Of a stretch of DNA of 57,573 nt, positions 49,961 to 57,573 are shown in pieces. Position 1 is the stretch's first letter; each line of letters opens with the position of its first letter. The position numbers and the translations under genes are program-made. The notes under the pieces were generated by a model. That model ran no database searches. It was not told the DNA's origin and worked only from the letters and a program-made list of their open reading frames with translations. Source of the stretch: Porphyromonadaceae bacterium UBA3318 (lineage in GTDB: Bacteria; Bacteroidota; Bacteroidia; Bacteroidales; Muribaculaceae); assembly GCA_002361235.1 (NCBI GenBank), contig DESI01000006.1:1-57573 (forward strand). The letters run 5' to 3'.

Positions 49961-51267
49961 TACTTTTTAATTTCTTTAGCAACGAAGTCGAATGGATATG
50001 CCTCGGTGATTTCAGCCTCGATGAAGTCGCCGGGCTGGGCGTCCGAACCATAAACCGTATAGGTCATGTCCACCTCGGGGCTGTCCCATTGCGAACGGCA
50101 TATCAGTTTGTCGCCTTCACGTTCGTCTACAAGCAGGCGAACCTTCTGACCGACCATTTCTGATGTCAGTCCGTCGCTGATATTTTCCTGCAGTTCCATC
50201 AGACGGTCCAGACGCTGCTGCTTGGTCTCCTCGGAAACGTTATCCTCATAATGCAGCTGGGCGTAGGTGTCTTCCTCCTCCGAATAGGCGAATGCACCCA
50301 TGCGGTCGAATTTCTGCGTGCGCACGAACTCCATAAGCTCCTCAAAGTCGGACTCGGTCTCGCCGGGGAAACCGACCATCAACGTGGTGCGGATCTTGAT
50401 GCCGGGTACACGCTCGCGTATCTGCTTCAGCAACTCTAAAGTCTTTTCCTTGTCTATGTGGCGGCGCATGGCCGTCAGTACGTTGTCCGAAATATGCTGC
50501 AACGCGATGTCCAGATATTTGCACACGTTGTCGCGGCGTGCCATTACGTCGAGGATGTCCATGGGGAAGTCGGCCGGATAGGCATAGTGCAGACGAATCC
50601 ATTCCACGCCCGGAACTTCGGCCATGCGGTCGATCAGTTCCGCAAGATGATGCTTGCCGTCTATGTCCATGCCGTACGACGACAGATCCTGGGCTATGAC
50701 GTTGAATTCCTTCACGCCTTTTGACACGAGGTCCCGTACTTCGTCGATAATCTCGTCGGCAGGGCGTGACTTGTGCCGTCCTGTTATAAGAGGAATGGCG
50801 CAGAAAGCGCAGAAACGGTTGCATCCCTCCGAAATCTTGAGATAGGCGCTGTGCGGAGGAGTGGTGAGGTCGCGTTCCCATACCTTGGGCGTCTGCTGCC
50901 CGGCAAGGTCGGGGAGCGAGTCTATGAATCCCGTCCAGTCGAATTTGCCGTACCAGGTGTCCACTTCCGGCATCTCGGCGGGAAGCGAATCACGGTAACG
51001 CTCGGAAAGGCATCCCATCACCACGATGTGGCCTATCTTGTGTTTCTTCTTAAGCTCGGCCAGTTCCAGCAGCATCATCACCGACTCCTCTTTGGCATCG
51101 CCGATGAAGCCGCAGGTGTTCACCACCACATATTCGCCATTCGGGGTGTCGGAATCGTGTTCCGTCTCATAACCCTTCGCGGCCAGGCGGCGCAGCAGAC
51201 GCTCCGAATCAATCAGATTCTTGGAGCATCCCATGGTCACTATGTCTATCTTGTTTTTTCTGTACAT
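49960..51267 (-). CDS. rimO: Ribosomal protein S12 (aspartate) methylthiotransferase
   Basis: The 435-residue radical SAM enzyme adds a methylthio group to an Asp of ribosomal protein S12. The N-terminal UPF0004 domain holds the first cluster Cys residues (TMGCSKNLIDSE, NTCGFIGDAKEES, VMGCLSERY) and the SAM domain has CNRFCAFC (CxxxCxxC). A TRAM domain closes the protein (VGQKVRLLVDEREGDKLICR). TRAM plus the exact CSKNLIDSE start separates RimO from the related MiaB. It follows ftsY by nine bases, a gene pairing often seen in Bacteroidetes. Confidence 0.96.
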   Translation of the reverse strand: MYRKNKIDIVTMGCSKNLIDSERLLRRLAAKGYETEHDSDTPNGEYVVVNTCGFIGDAKEESVMMLLELAELKKKHKIGHIVVMGCLSERYRDSLPAEMPEVDTWYGKFDWTGFIDSLPDLAGQQTPKVWERDLTTPPHSAYLKISEGCNRFCAFCAIPLITGRHKSRPADEIIDEVRDLVSKGVKEFNVIAQDLSSYGMDIDGKHHLAELIDRMAEVPGVEWIRLHYAYPADFPMDILDVMARRDNVCKYLDIALQHISDNVLTAMRRHIDKEKTLELLKQIRERVPGIKIRTTLMVGFPGETESDFEELMEFVRTQKFDRMGAFAYSEEEDTYAQLHYEDNVSEETKQQRLDRLMELQENISDGLTSEMVGQKVRLLVDEREGDKLICRSQWDSPEVDMTYTVYGSDAQPGDFIEAEITEAYPFDFVAKEIKK

Positions 51268-51276
51268 GTGGCGTTA

Positions 51277-52269
51277 TCAGATAGCGTTGCCGAACAGCGA
51301 GCGTACGAATTCGTCAGGGTGGAATATCTGCAGGTCCTGAATCTTCTCGCCGAGACCGATATATTTTACCGGAATCTTGAACTGATGGCTGATGCCGATC
51401 ACGACGCCACCCTTTGACGTACCGTCCAGCTTTGTTATGGCCAGATTGTTGACTTCGGTGGCGGCTACGAACTGACGGGCCTGTTCGAATGCGTTCTGTC
51501 CCGTGGAGCCGTCCAGCACCAGCAGAATCTCCTGCGGAGCGTCGGGCACCACGCGCTTCATGACGTTCTTAATCTTGGTGAGCTCGTTCATCAGACCGAC
51601 CTTGTTGTGCAGACGACCTGCCGTGTCAATTATCACCACGTCGGCGCCCTGAGCCTTGGCCGAGCTGACGGTGTCGAAAGCCACGGCAGCCGGGTCGCTG
51701 CCCATCTTCTGTTTCACGACCGGTACGCCCACGCGCTCGCCCCAGATGTCAAGCTGCTCTATCGCGGCTGCGCGGAACGTATCGGCTGCGCCAAGCACCA
51801 CCTTGTAGCCGGCTTGCTTGTACTGGTAAGCCAATTTGCCGATGGTCGTGGTCTTGCCCACTCCGTTGACGCCGACCACCATTATGACGTACGGTTCACC
51901 CTTGGTGTCGGGTATCTCAAAATCCTCAAGTTGGCCGGAATTCTCCGGCTTCTCAAGCATTTTGGTTATTTCGTCTGCGAGGAGGGTGCGCAACTCCTCG
52001 CTGCCCACGTACTTGTCCTGGGCCACACGTTTCTGCAGACGGTCTATTATCTCCAGAGTGGTGTCGGTGCCTACGTCGCTGGTAACAAACGCCTCCTCAA
52101 GATTGTCAAGGACTTCGTCGTCGACCGAACTCTTGCCGGCGATGGCGTGCGAGATCTTGCTCCATACGCTTTCCTTGGTCTTGGTCAGACCGCTGTCCAG
52201 GGTTTCCTGCTCCTGGCGGATCTGCTCCTGGTCTTTCTTCTTACGCGAAAAAAAATCTTTGAATCCCAT
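51277..52269 (-). CDS. ftsY: Signal recognition particle receptor FtsY
   Basis: The 330-residue GTPase docks SRP-ribosome complexes at the inner membrane. It starts MGFKDFFSRKKKDQEQIR, a basic amphipathic start with a short acidic stretch instead of the long acidic A domain of enterobacteria. It then has the N domain helices, the GTPase loop VGVNGVGKTTTIGKLA, the DTFRAAA, DTAGRLHNK and TKLDGTSKGG motifs and the closing GLGEKIQDLQIFHPDEFV. I chose the ATG at 52269, since the longer frame starting at 52332 would add a poorly fitting 21-residue Cys-containing leader. Confidence 0.97.
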   Translation of the reverse strand: MGFKDFFSRKKKDQEQIRQEQETLDSGLTKTKESVWSKISHAIAGKSSVDDEVLDNLEEAFVTSDVGTDTTLEIIDRLQKRVAQDKYVGSEELRTLLADEITKMLEKPENSGQLEDFEIPDTKGEPYVIMVVGVNGVGKTTTIGKLAYQYKQAGYKVVLGAADTFRAAAIEQLDIWGERVGVPVVKQKMGSDPAAVAFDTVSSAKAQGADVVIIDTAGRLHNKVGLMNELTKIKNVMKRVVPDAPQEILLVLDGSTGQNAFEQARQFVAATEVNNLAITKLDGTSKGGVVIGISHQFKIPVKYIGLGEKIQDLQIFHPDEFVRSLFGNAI

Positions 52270-52361
52270 AATATCTAAATAAGGGTATATGCTGCCGAAT
52301 AACCGGCACACGCCGCAACGAACATCAGGCATGTGCCGATTATTTCGGGGCTTTTAATCTA

Positions 52362-52392
52362 CAAAATTAATTAAAAGAGACAACATATCAAA
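52362..52392 (-). promoter_or_regulatory. Promoter of the ftsY-rimO operon
   Basis: On the minus strand TTTG (52392-52389), 19 bases and TAATTTTG (52369-52362) form a full promoter about 93 bases before the ftsY start. It shows that ftsY is not dependent on the TonB-type gene upstream. Confidence 0.65.
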
Positions 52393-52418
52393 ATAAAGGT
52401 AAATTCGGGATTGCGTAT

Positions 52419-52450
52419 GAGCTTCCTCCTGAACTGAACGGCTCCGCGAG
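52419..52450 (+). repeat. REP-like element just after the TonB-type barrel gene
   Basis: The sequence from GAGCTTCC to AACGGCTCCGCGAG is a diverged copy of the element at 48918-48952; 13 bases (AACGGCTCCGCGA, 52437-52449) are identical and roughly 24 of 33 agree overall. It ends 7 bases from the stop codon of the barrel gene at 52457. Confidence 0.6.
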
Positions 52451-52456
52451 GGAGGA

Positions 52457-54688
52457 TTACATCGAGATTCCGCCCTGGGCTTTGGCTGAGGAGGTGTCGT
52501 CGGGGTTGATGTTCAGGCCGGACTCCTTGACCTTCTCCTTGAGGTGGCCGAAGTTCCAGCTCAGGGTCAGGGCGACGCTCGGACTCCAGTTGGACCAGGA
52601 TGCCGAACTTCGGGTGTCAGGTGTGTTGGTGTGCCATGTGCCGCCCTGATATGCGCGCAGGAAGTTCCAGGCGCTCAGTCCTACAGTCAGGGCGTTGTCC
52701 TTCAGGAAGCTCTTGTTGACGCCGAGTCCGTAATAGTAGTATCCGGTGCTGTATCCCTGCGAGGTTATCTGATGTATGGTCTGGCCGCCGCCTACATTGA
52801 ACCTGAATCCCTTCGGGGCACTGTAGTTCCAGTTGATGCCGTAGTTGCCGCCCCAGCCGTGCGAACGCTGATTGATCTTGCGGGCGTTGATGTCGGTGTA
52901 TCTGATGTCGCCGTTGACCGAGAGCGACATGGAGTTGGTGATGTTCCAGTTCAGAAAACCGCTGAGGCTCGTTATGCGGCGGCGTCCATAGTTGCCGTAC
53001 GTCTCTATCGCAGTGATGCCCTCGTATCGCGTATAGTTTATGATGGAATTGTCGGTCTGTTCGTAGCTGAGCTTGACGTTGCCGCCTAACAGGCGTCCGA
53101 AGTTGGTGTATGTGAGGGACACCACATTGTTGTGCTCGCTGGTCAGGTCCGGATTACCGGTCTGTGTCATCTGGTCAGAGAGCTTGGTGACATGGGGATT
53201 TACCTGCGACAGCGAAGGGCGCGATATGCGCATCTGGTAAGCCAGACGCAGGTTGGTGGCCGGTCCGAAGATATAGGTGACGGCAGCATTGGGCACCCAG
53301 TCGTTGAGATGCGAGGTAAATCCTGTCTTTGCGGCGTCATGATATTCCAGATTCATTACGGTATGTTCGTACCGGATACCGGCTGTAAGTCCCACCTTGC
53401 CGCCGAACGAACCGTTATAGGCCGCATAGCCGGCGTATATGTCCATGTTCTGACGGATGTCGTCGCTATTGTCCGAGGCGGGCCGCATAGTCTCCATGCT
53501 GTCGCCGACGTTAAACTGCGAAATGGCTGAGTTGCGGCGGAATATTCCCTTGAATCCCGCGTCGAGCGTATGGGTGCCGTTGCCGAACGGATTGGAGTAA
53601 TCGGCCTGTACGGTATGCTGACGTGTATATTCGTGATTGATGTTTTCCCGCCAGGGCGTGAGGATGGTATAGTTGTCGCCGTTGAAATCGTGGTTAGTGA
53701 AGTCCAGGAAGTTCTTGCCGAAATCGAACATATACGCGAAGATGATGCGGTGCGAGGCCATGTCGTTGAATCCTATGCGGTAAGATGCGTTGGCCGATGC
53801 ACCCTGATTCAGGACACTGCCGCGAGTCATATCGGTATCATAGCTCCACCGTTTGGCTCCCGAGGCATCGTACATGGTGCTGGTGCCGGAGAACTGCTTG
53901 ATGTGTCCGTTGACGTTGTTGAAGCTTCCGCCCATCGTGAAAAGGTGACGGGCCGACGGTTCCCAGCTCATGTTGAGTCCGGCCTGTTCGTAACCGAAGC
54001 CGGATTTCTGTTTCATTTTGCTTTTCAGAAGTCGGTCGGTTTCGGAGTTCAGATATGTGGTGGAAGTTTCGTTGATGTTCTTGTTCGGCATGATACCATC
54101 CATCGCACCGGTAGCGTTGAGGCTTATCATCACCTTATCGGCCTTGATGGTGCCGTAAGCGCTGAGATAGGCCTGCTTCGTGCCGTATCCGGCCGCCAGG
54201 GTGCCGGAGTAGCCGTCGCGGCGCTGCTGGGTCTCCGTAATCAGGTTCAGGATTCCTCCGAAACCCTCGGCATCGTATTTGGCGCCGGGTTCGGTCAGCA
54301 CCTCTATCTTCTTGACCGACTCGGCCGGCATGGCCTTGAATATCTTCTGGTAGTTGGCTTCCATCATCACGTCTTCCTTGCCGTTGACGTAGATCTTGAA
54401 GCCCGAATTTCCGTTGATCTGTATATTGTCCTGTGCATCGACAGTGACCATAGGCACCTTCTTCAGAGCATCGAGCAGGGTTTGGCCTTTGGCCGACTCG
54501 TCTTCGCTTACATCGTAGGTCAGCTTGGCGCCGTCGGACTTTATCACCTCTTTCTGTGCCGTGACCACGAAATCGTCGAGATTGACGGATACTTCCGGTT
54601 CCGGAACCGTGTCCGCAGGCTCCTGTGCCAGGGTAGTGAGGGTGCCTGCCGACATCAGCAATGCCGGTAACAAATATATGCTTTTCAT
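52457..54688 (-). CDS. TonB-dependent-receptor-like outer-membrane beta-barrel protein
   Basis: The 743-residue protein has a signal peptide (MKSIYLLPALLMSAGTLTTLA), then directly a plug domain (LDDFVVTAQKEVIKSDGAKL, then VDAQDNIQINGNSGFKIYVN and KKIEVLTEPGAKYDAEGFGG) and a long barrel rich in aromatic strands. The N-terminal carboxypeptidase-like domain of SusC proteins is missing, and no SusD gene is near, so it belongs to the outer-membrane beta-barrel receptor group of unknown ligand. It is the last gene of the GntR-ABC operon, 10 bases after the regulator, suggesting a role in the envelope process controlled by that operon. The final strand SVALTLSWNFGHLKE is followed by an unusual hydrophilic tail. 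Confidence 0.9.
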   Translation of the reverse strand: MKSIYLLPALLMSAGTLTTLAQEPADTVPEPEVSVNLDDFVVTAQKEVIKSDGAKLTYDVSEDESAKGQTLLDALKKVPMVTVDAQDNIQINGNSGFKIYVNGKEDVMMEANYQKIFKAMPAESVKKIEVLTEPGAKYDAEGFGGILNLITETQQRRDGYSGTLAAGYGTKQAYLSAYGTIKADKVMISLNATGAMDGIMPNKNINETSTTYLNSETDRLLKSKMKQKSGFGYEQAGLNMSWEPSARHLFTMGGSFNNVNGHIKQFSGTSTMYDASGAKRWSYDTDMTRGSVLNQGASANASYRIGFNDMASHRIIFAYMFDFGKNFLDFTNHDFNGDNYTILTPWRENINHEYTRQHTVQADYSNPFGNGTHTLDAGFKGIFRRNSAISQFNVGDSMETMRPASDNSDDIRQNMDIYAGYAAYNGSFGGKVGLTAGIRYEHTVMNLEYHDAAKTGFTSHLNDWVPNAAVTYIFGPATNLRLAYQMRISRPSLSQVNPHVTKLSDQMTQTGNPDLTSEHNNVVSLTYTNFGRLLGGNVKLSYEQTDNSIINYTRYEGITAIETYGNYGRRRITSLSGFLNWNITNSMSLSVNGDIRYTDINARKINQRSHGWGGNYGINWNYSAPKGFRFNVGGGQTIHQITSQGYSTGYYYYGLGVNKSFLKDNALTVGLSAWNFLRAYQGGTWHTNTPDTRSSASWSNWSPSVALTLSWNFGHLKEKVKESGLNINPDDTSSAKAQGGISM

Positions 54689-54698
54689 TTCAGTTCAG

Positions 54699-55070
54699 TT
54701 ATTTAGTGGAGTTTGCGAGGAAATCGGTATAAGCGTTAATCAGCTGTTCGGGGGTGATTCCGAAAGACGAGAGTCGGTCGAAGAAGTAGTTTGCCTCGTG
54801 GTCGAAGAAATACTCCTTGCGCATCTGCAGTATTCTGTCGGCGGCATTGGGAGCGACAAAATATCCGATGCCCCTTTTCATGTAGATGAGTTCCTGCTGT
54901 TGCAGCCAGACGAAGGTGCGCATCACGGTGTTTGGGTTCACGCCCGCCTCGATGGCGTAGTCGCGCACCGAGGGGAGCCGGCTTTGGTCCGGCAAGTCCC
55001 CGCGGACTATGGAATCCATCAACGAGTCCGCTATCTGCAGATATATCGGTTTGTTGTCGTTGAAATTCAT
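54699..55070 (-). CDS. GntR-family transcriptional regulator, YtrA subfamily
   Basis: The 123-residue protein has a GntR winged helix (PIYLQIADSLMDSIVRGDLP, then LPSVRDYAIEAGVNPNTVMR) and only a short helical C-terminus, no effector domain. This compact form is the YtrA subfamily, which regulates adjacent ABC transporter operons and uses GTGTA/TACAC operators. Exactly such a site lies at the head of this operon (57375-57397), so autoregulation is the likely mode. Unusually the regulator is the fourth gene and not the first. It starts four bases inside the end of the membrane protein gene (ATGA overlap). Confidence 0.92.
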   Translation of the reverse strand: MNFNDNKPIYLQIADSLMDSIVRGDLPDQSRLPSVRDYAIEAGVNPNTVMRTFVWLQQQELIYMKRGIGYFVAPNAADRILQMRKEYFFDHEANYFFDRLSSFGITPEQLINAYTDFLANSTK

Positions 55071-55840
55071 CGGCCTATCACGTACTGTTTCTTAAATGTG
55101 TAATACGTCAGCCAGCAGAAAAATACTGTGCCTGCGAATACAGCGCCGATTATGATCCAGAAGCGTACGGTGTGCGACACGAGCCATTCTACCTCGTAGC
55201 CGTGCGTGATCATGTAGCTTACAGAGAATCCCAGAATCATGGCGAACAGGAATATGAGACAAACCCAGATGCCGGAAGTCTTCAGGAACGACAGGCGCGG
55301 CCATTGTATGGCTCCATAGAAGTAAGTGGAGAGGATGAACGACATAATCACAGCGTTCCTGATGAAAGCGGACCAGGAGGAGGAGAAAAGTTCATCCTGC
55401 GGCCAGTAGAACCCGGCAAACTCGTGGAACATGATCAGTGAACCTATGTTGCGTCCTATCTCGATCATAGGGTAGGCTACGGCTATGAGCAGGAATCCCC
55501 CCACGAATACGCTAAAAAACGCCAACCAGTATTTGTCGGTATTTGATGCCGGAGTCATCAGGGTGCTGAGGCGTCCTCCCTTACTTTTCATTGACGAGAA
55601 CACCATGGACGCGACCACTATCCATGTAATCATGCCGAATCCGATATACAGCTCTATTACTCCGTGCGGATCGCCCGATGAGCTGAGAAGCCCGTTTATC
55701 AGTCCGATTCCCATCCACGCGCCCCAGAATATGAGCGTGCGCATCACAATGGCCTTCCTGTTTTCGCAGAACTGTTTGCGAGCCAGAGCCATGAAGCGGC
55801 TGAAGCCATCCATTTCCTTATATTGTACTGTAGTTTCCAT
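55067..55840 (-). CDS. Multi-pass membrane protein, probable ABC transporter permease partner
   Basis: The 257-residue protein has a charged N-terminus and about six hydrophobic segments (for example MRTLIFWGAWMGIGLINGLL, MITWIVVASMVFSS and FWIIIGAVFAGTVFFCWLTY). It has no recognised enzyme motif. Its place between the ABC ATPase/GIN genes and the YtrA regulator, and its size, fit the ABC-2-type permeases of YtrA operons, in which a soluble ATPase works with separate membrane subunits. The substrate is unknown. The regulator gene overlaps its end by four bases. Confidence 0.75.
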   Translation of the reverse strand: METTVQYKEMDGFSRFMALARKQFCENRKAIVMRTLIFWGAWMGIGLINGLLSSSGDPHGVIELYIGFGMITWIVVASMVFSSMKSKGGRLSTLMTPASNTDKYWLAFFSVFVGGFLLIAVAYPMIEIGRNIGSLIMFHEFAGFYWPQDELFSSSWSAFIRNAVIMSFILSTYFYGAIQWPRLSFLKTSGIWVCLIFLFAMILGFSVSYMITHGYEVEWLVSHTVRFWIIIGAVFAGTVFFCWLTYYTFKKQYVIGR

Positions 55841-55857
55841 AATTTACTGATCTAAGT

Positions 55858-56532
55858 TTATTTTTCGATTTTAGATGCACCGCTACTCTGTGTGTGCAGA
55901 TCGTTGCACTTAAGCTCGGTTATATCTGCGAACGAGGCTCCCGCCAGATTGACGAATGCATGTTCATATTCTCCCTTGACGTCTACTTTGCCGGCACCGT
56001 TCACGTTTATAGTCAGAGTCTCGCCCTGAATCTTGTCCATATCGACCTTCCCCGCACCGTTGATGGTGACCGTGTTATTTGCAATTTTGCTGTCGTCGAT
56101 ATCGATGTCGCCGGCTCCGTTGGATTCCATATACAGTACCTGCGTGTCGATGTTCTTGATGTCCACGTCGCCGGCCCCATTGACCCGAAGCAACGTCAGG
56201 TCGGGAGCGCTTACGATTACGGTTATCTTACGGTTACGAGCGCTGAACGATCCATGGTGTTCATCCTCAATCTTTAGCAGACTGTCGTTGACGCTTGTGA
56301 TCACGTTTTTGCCTATCTCTTTAGGCATCGTCACCGTGACAGAATAGGGACCCTGGGTGTACTCCAGGTCACATGCGCCGTTCACCTCAATCTTGTTGAA
56401 GTCCTTAAGGTCGAGCCGGCGGGTTATTGTCTCTACGTTTTTCTTGACCTTTACAATCCGGCATGAGGAGAGGAAAGGCACTGAACTCACTGCGATGGCT
56501 GCGACCGCCAGGTATGTTATATGCTTGTTCAT
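55858..56532 (-). CDS. Head-GIN domain (DUF2807) lipoprotein
   Basis: The 224-residue protein starts with a lipoprotein signal ending in the lipobox FLSSC, making Cys24 the lipidated residue. The rest is a right-handed beta-helix-like repeat: NGACDLEY, NGAGDVDI, NGAGDIDI, NGAGKVDM and NGAGKVDV recur about every 18-20 residues, the pattern of the putative auto-transporter adhesin head-GIN domain. Its function is not established. The gene overlaps the ABC ATPase gene by four bases, so a role as cell-surface or periplasmic part of the same system is likely. Confidence 0.9.
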   Translation of the reverse strand: MNKHITYLAVAAIAVSSVPFLSSCRIVKVKKNVETITRRLDLKDFNKIEVNGACDLEYTQGPYSVTVTMPKEIGKNVITSVNDSLLKIEDEHHGSFSARNRKITVIVSAPDLTLLRVNGAGDVDIKNIDTQVLYMESNGAGDIDIDDSKIANNTVTINGAGKVDMDKIQGETLTINVNGAGKVDVKGEYEHAFVNLAGASFADITELKCNDLHTQSSGASKIEK

Positions 56533-57374
56533 GATCTTTCTACGAATAATTGGTTGATAAGTTCGGGATTGCTGTTGGTAAGCTCGAACAGAGTCTCGAG
56601 GTTTACTTCTGTCTCGCGGTCGGGGTCGTCGAGGAATTCCACAACATTGAAGCCTCCAGGCATCGGAATGGAGAACAGGGCGCGTTTGGCCTGCTCGGGA
56701 TCCTGTGTGTATCCGAAACGCAGTTTGGTCTGTATGTCGATCATGGGCCGGTTCAGCAGGATGCGGTTGTTGTCGGCTATCACGACATGGTCCAGGATGT
56801 TCTCCACATCATATACCTGGTGGGTGGATATGATAATGGTCTTGTCGTCGGTCATAGCCGCGGTGATTGCCGCGCGGAACATACGCTTGGCCGTGATGTC
56901 AAGCCCGTTGGTAGGCTCGTCCAGAAGCAGTATGGATGTGTTGCATGCCAGCGCGAAGCTCAGGAACGCCTTCTTTTTCTGACCCAGGGAGAGAGCGCCG
57001 AGATTGATATTGCCCGGCAGGGCGAATATATCGAGGATGCTGTGCATCAGGTCGAGGTTGAACTTTGGATAGAATACGCTGTTGATGCGTACATATTCAT
57101 CGAGGGTGATGTGAGGGAGGTCAAATTCTTCGGGGACGATAAATATGTCGTTGAGGAAATTCACCTGACGGTCGGAAGGGATGTAGCCGTTGCAGAGCAC
57201 CTGTCCCGAACGGGGACGGAGCAGACCGGCCGTGAGGTAAAGCATGGTGCTTTTGCCCACTCCGTTGCGGCCGAGAAGTCCGCATACCGTGCCGGGCTCT
57301 ATCTGTAACGACAGATTGGACAGCACCGGAACATTGCGGCGGTATGAAAAACATACATCTTTAAAAGCTATCAT
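56529..57374 (-). CDS. ABC transporter ATP-binding protein (YtrB-like)
   Basis: The 281-residue protein is a single ABC ATPase: Walker A LLGRNGVGKST, Q-loop region FIVPEEFDLPHI, signature LSLGQKKKAF (LSLGQ instead of LSGGQ), Walker B ILLLDEPTNGLD and the switch His in IIISTHQVYDVE. The last 70 residues are an extension seen in ATPases of the YtrB/EcfA-like exporters. It is the first gene of the operon: a full promoter and a YtrA-type operator lie directly before the ATG at 57374. It presumably powers the membrane protein at 55067-55840. Confidence 0.93.
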   Translation of the reverse strand: MIAFKDVCFSYRRNVPVLSNLSLQIEPGTVCGLLGRNGVGKSTMLYLTAGLLRPRSGQVLCNGYIPSDRQVNFLNDIFIVPEEFDLPHITLDEYVRINSVFYPKFNLDLMHSILDIFALPGNINLGALSLGQKKKAFLSFALACNTSILLLDEPTNGLDITAKRMFRAAITAAMTDDKTIIISTHQVYDVENILDHVVIADNNRILLNRPMIDIQTKLRFGYTQDPEQAKRALFSIPMPGGFNVVEFLDDPDRETEVNLETLFELTNSNPELINQLFVERS

Positions 57375-57397
57375 AGTGTATTAGTGTATTAGTACAC
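57375..57397 (-). promoter_or_regulatory. YtrA/GntR-type operator at the operon start
   Basis: Two direct copies of AGTGTATT (57375-57382, 57383-57390) run into GTGTA-TTAG-TACAC (57384-57397), a perfect inverted repeat with 5-bp arms. The first AGTGTA and the TACAC are 12 bp apart. YtrA-subfamily repressors are known to bind AGTGTA/TACACT inverted repeats. The site lies between the -7 box and the start codon, where binding would block transcription. Confidence 0.7.
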
Positions 57398-57399
57398 CG

Positions 57400-57430
57400 C
57401 AAAATTAATACATTATTCCGGAACCGCAAA
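57400..57430 (-). promoter_or_regulatory. Promoter of the ABC-GIN-GntR-TonB operon
   Basis: On the minus strand TTTG (57430-57427), 19 bases and TAATTTTG (57407-57400) form a full Bacteroidetes promoter. The leader before the ATG at 57374 should be only about 20 bases. Confidence 0.7.
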
Positions 57431-57466
57431 ATTTTCCGCATAATTCTTTCAAAAAAAACGCAAAAA

Positions 57467-57492
57467 AATCACCTCCGTTTCCGAAGGTGATT
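57467..57492 (-). terminator. Terminator of groL
   Basis: AATCACCTCCG (57467-57477) and CGAAGGTGATT (57482-57492) form an 11-bp stem with one mismatch and a TTTC loop. On the minus strand it is followed by seven T, an intrinsic terminator 64 bases after the groL stop. Confidence 0.85.
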
Positions 57493-57555
57493 CTAATATG
57501 CTATGATTAAGCTGTTTAGACATTAATCATGAAATCATGTCAGCTGAATGTGATT

Positions 57556-57573
57556 TTACATCATGCCGCCCAT
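57556..57573 (-). CDS. groL: C-terminal codons of the chaperonin GroEL
   Basis: Reading in from the right edge on the minus strand, the last codons are Met-Gly-Gly-Met-Met-stop. GGM-repeat tails ending MGGMM are the hallmark of GroEL and are very rarely found elsewhere. The terminator at 57467-57492 follows at a suitable distance. Only five codons are visible, so the call rests on this motif alone. Confidence 0.75.
   Translation of the reverse strand: MGGMM

Overview
The window comes from a member of the Bacteroidales. By gene content, and only as an inference, it looks closest to gut Muribaculaceae or Bacteroides relatives. The evidence is the promoter grammar (many TTTG/TTG-N19-20-TAnnTTTG signals, the Bacteroidetes -33/-7 type), a SusC-type receptor fragment, GH127 and GH30 glycosidases, a YtrA/GntR-ABC operon with a head-GIN lipoprotein, carboxynorspermidine decarboxylase, and M13/M16/S9/S41 peptidases typical of the phylum. 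Most of the window is GC-rich chromosomal backbone. One AT-rich block, about 19.6-23.7 kb, is clearly foreign in composition. I found no tRNA, rRNA, CRISPR array or insertion sequence.

Layout. 1-6.1 kb (minus strand): the 3' part of an ArsR-type regulator, then comEC, aroE, a cytosolic-looking M13 peptidase and an SPFH membrane protein. 6.25-8.3 kb (plus): a secreted GH127 arabinofuranosidase, separated from a convergent S9 peptidase by a perfect inverted-repeat terminator. 8.3-19.4 kb (minus): a long compact run read from the right as S1/P1 nuclease, a small PD-(D/E)XK protein, a UvrD/PcrA helicase, carboxynorspermidine decarboxylase, uvrB, a YgiQ-type radical SAM protein and the S9 lipoprotein peptidase. 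19.8-23.3 kb (plus): an AT-rich restriction-modification island. 24.0-30.7 kb (plus): nrdD-nrdG, a COG2509 flavoprotein, tsaB, lipA and lipB. 30.8-32.7 kb (minus): a wrecked polysaccharide-utilisation fragment in which a SusC piece is fused in frame to the end of a GH30 enzyme. 32.9-41.6 kb: an EamA transporter, a convergent ABC-F ATPase, then malic enzyme, LolA-like protein, trxB, dCMP deaminase, S41 protease and 5-formyl-THF cyclo-ligase in one tight plus-strand row. 41.7-44.5 kb: an M16 peptidase. 44.6-52.3 kb (minus): serC-serA, a secreted M13 peptidase, ftsY-rimO-isochorismate synthase. 52.5-57.4 kb (minus): an envelope operon of ABC ATPase, GIN lipoprotein, membrane protein, GntR regulator and TonB-type barrel, with a YtrA-like operator at its start. 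The last 18 bases are the C-terminal codons of groL.

The most striking system is the restriction-modification island. A 633-residue protein carries both an N-terminal PD-(D/E)XK motif and an N6-adenine methyltransferase, an architecture like the A subunit of BcgI-type enzymes. It is followed by three tandem target-recognition modules that lie in different reading frames. The module junctions are runs of 7 and 8 guanines. Each downstream module is blocked upstream by a stop and has no start codon before its conserved N-terminus, and both would be joined in frame if each run had 6 (or 9) G. This reads as a two-switch, phase-variable specificity subunit giving one-, two- or three-module products.

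A second theme is repeats at gene ends. A 35-bp REP-like element recurs at the 3' ends of ygiQ, the isochorismate synthase gene, the TonB-type barrel gene and, more loosely, lipB, and supplies C-terminal codons in three of them. Other simple-repeat arrays sit at the ends of the COG2509 and serA genes, and a five-hairpin array forms the nrdD leader.
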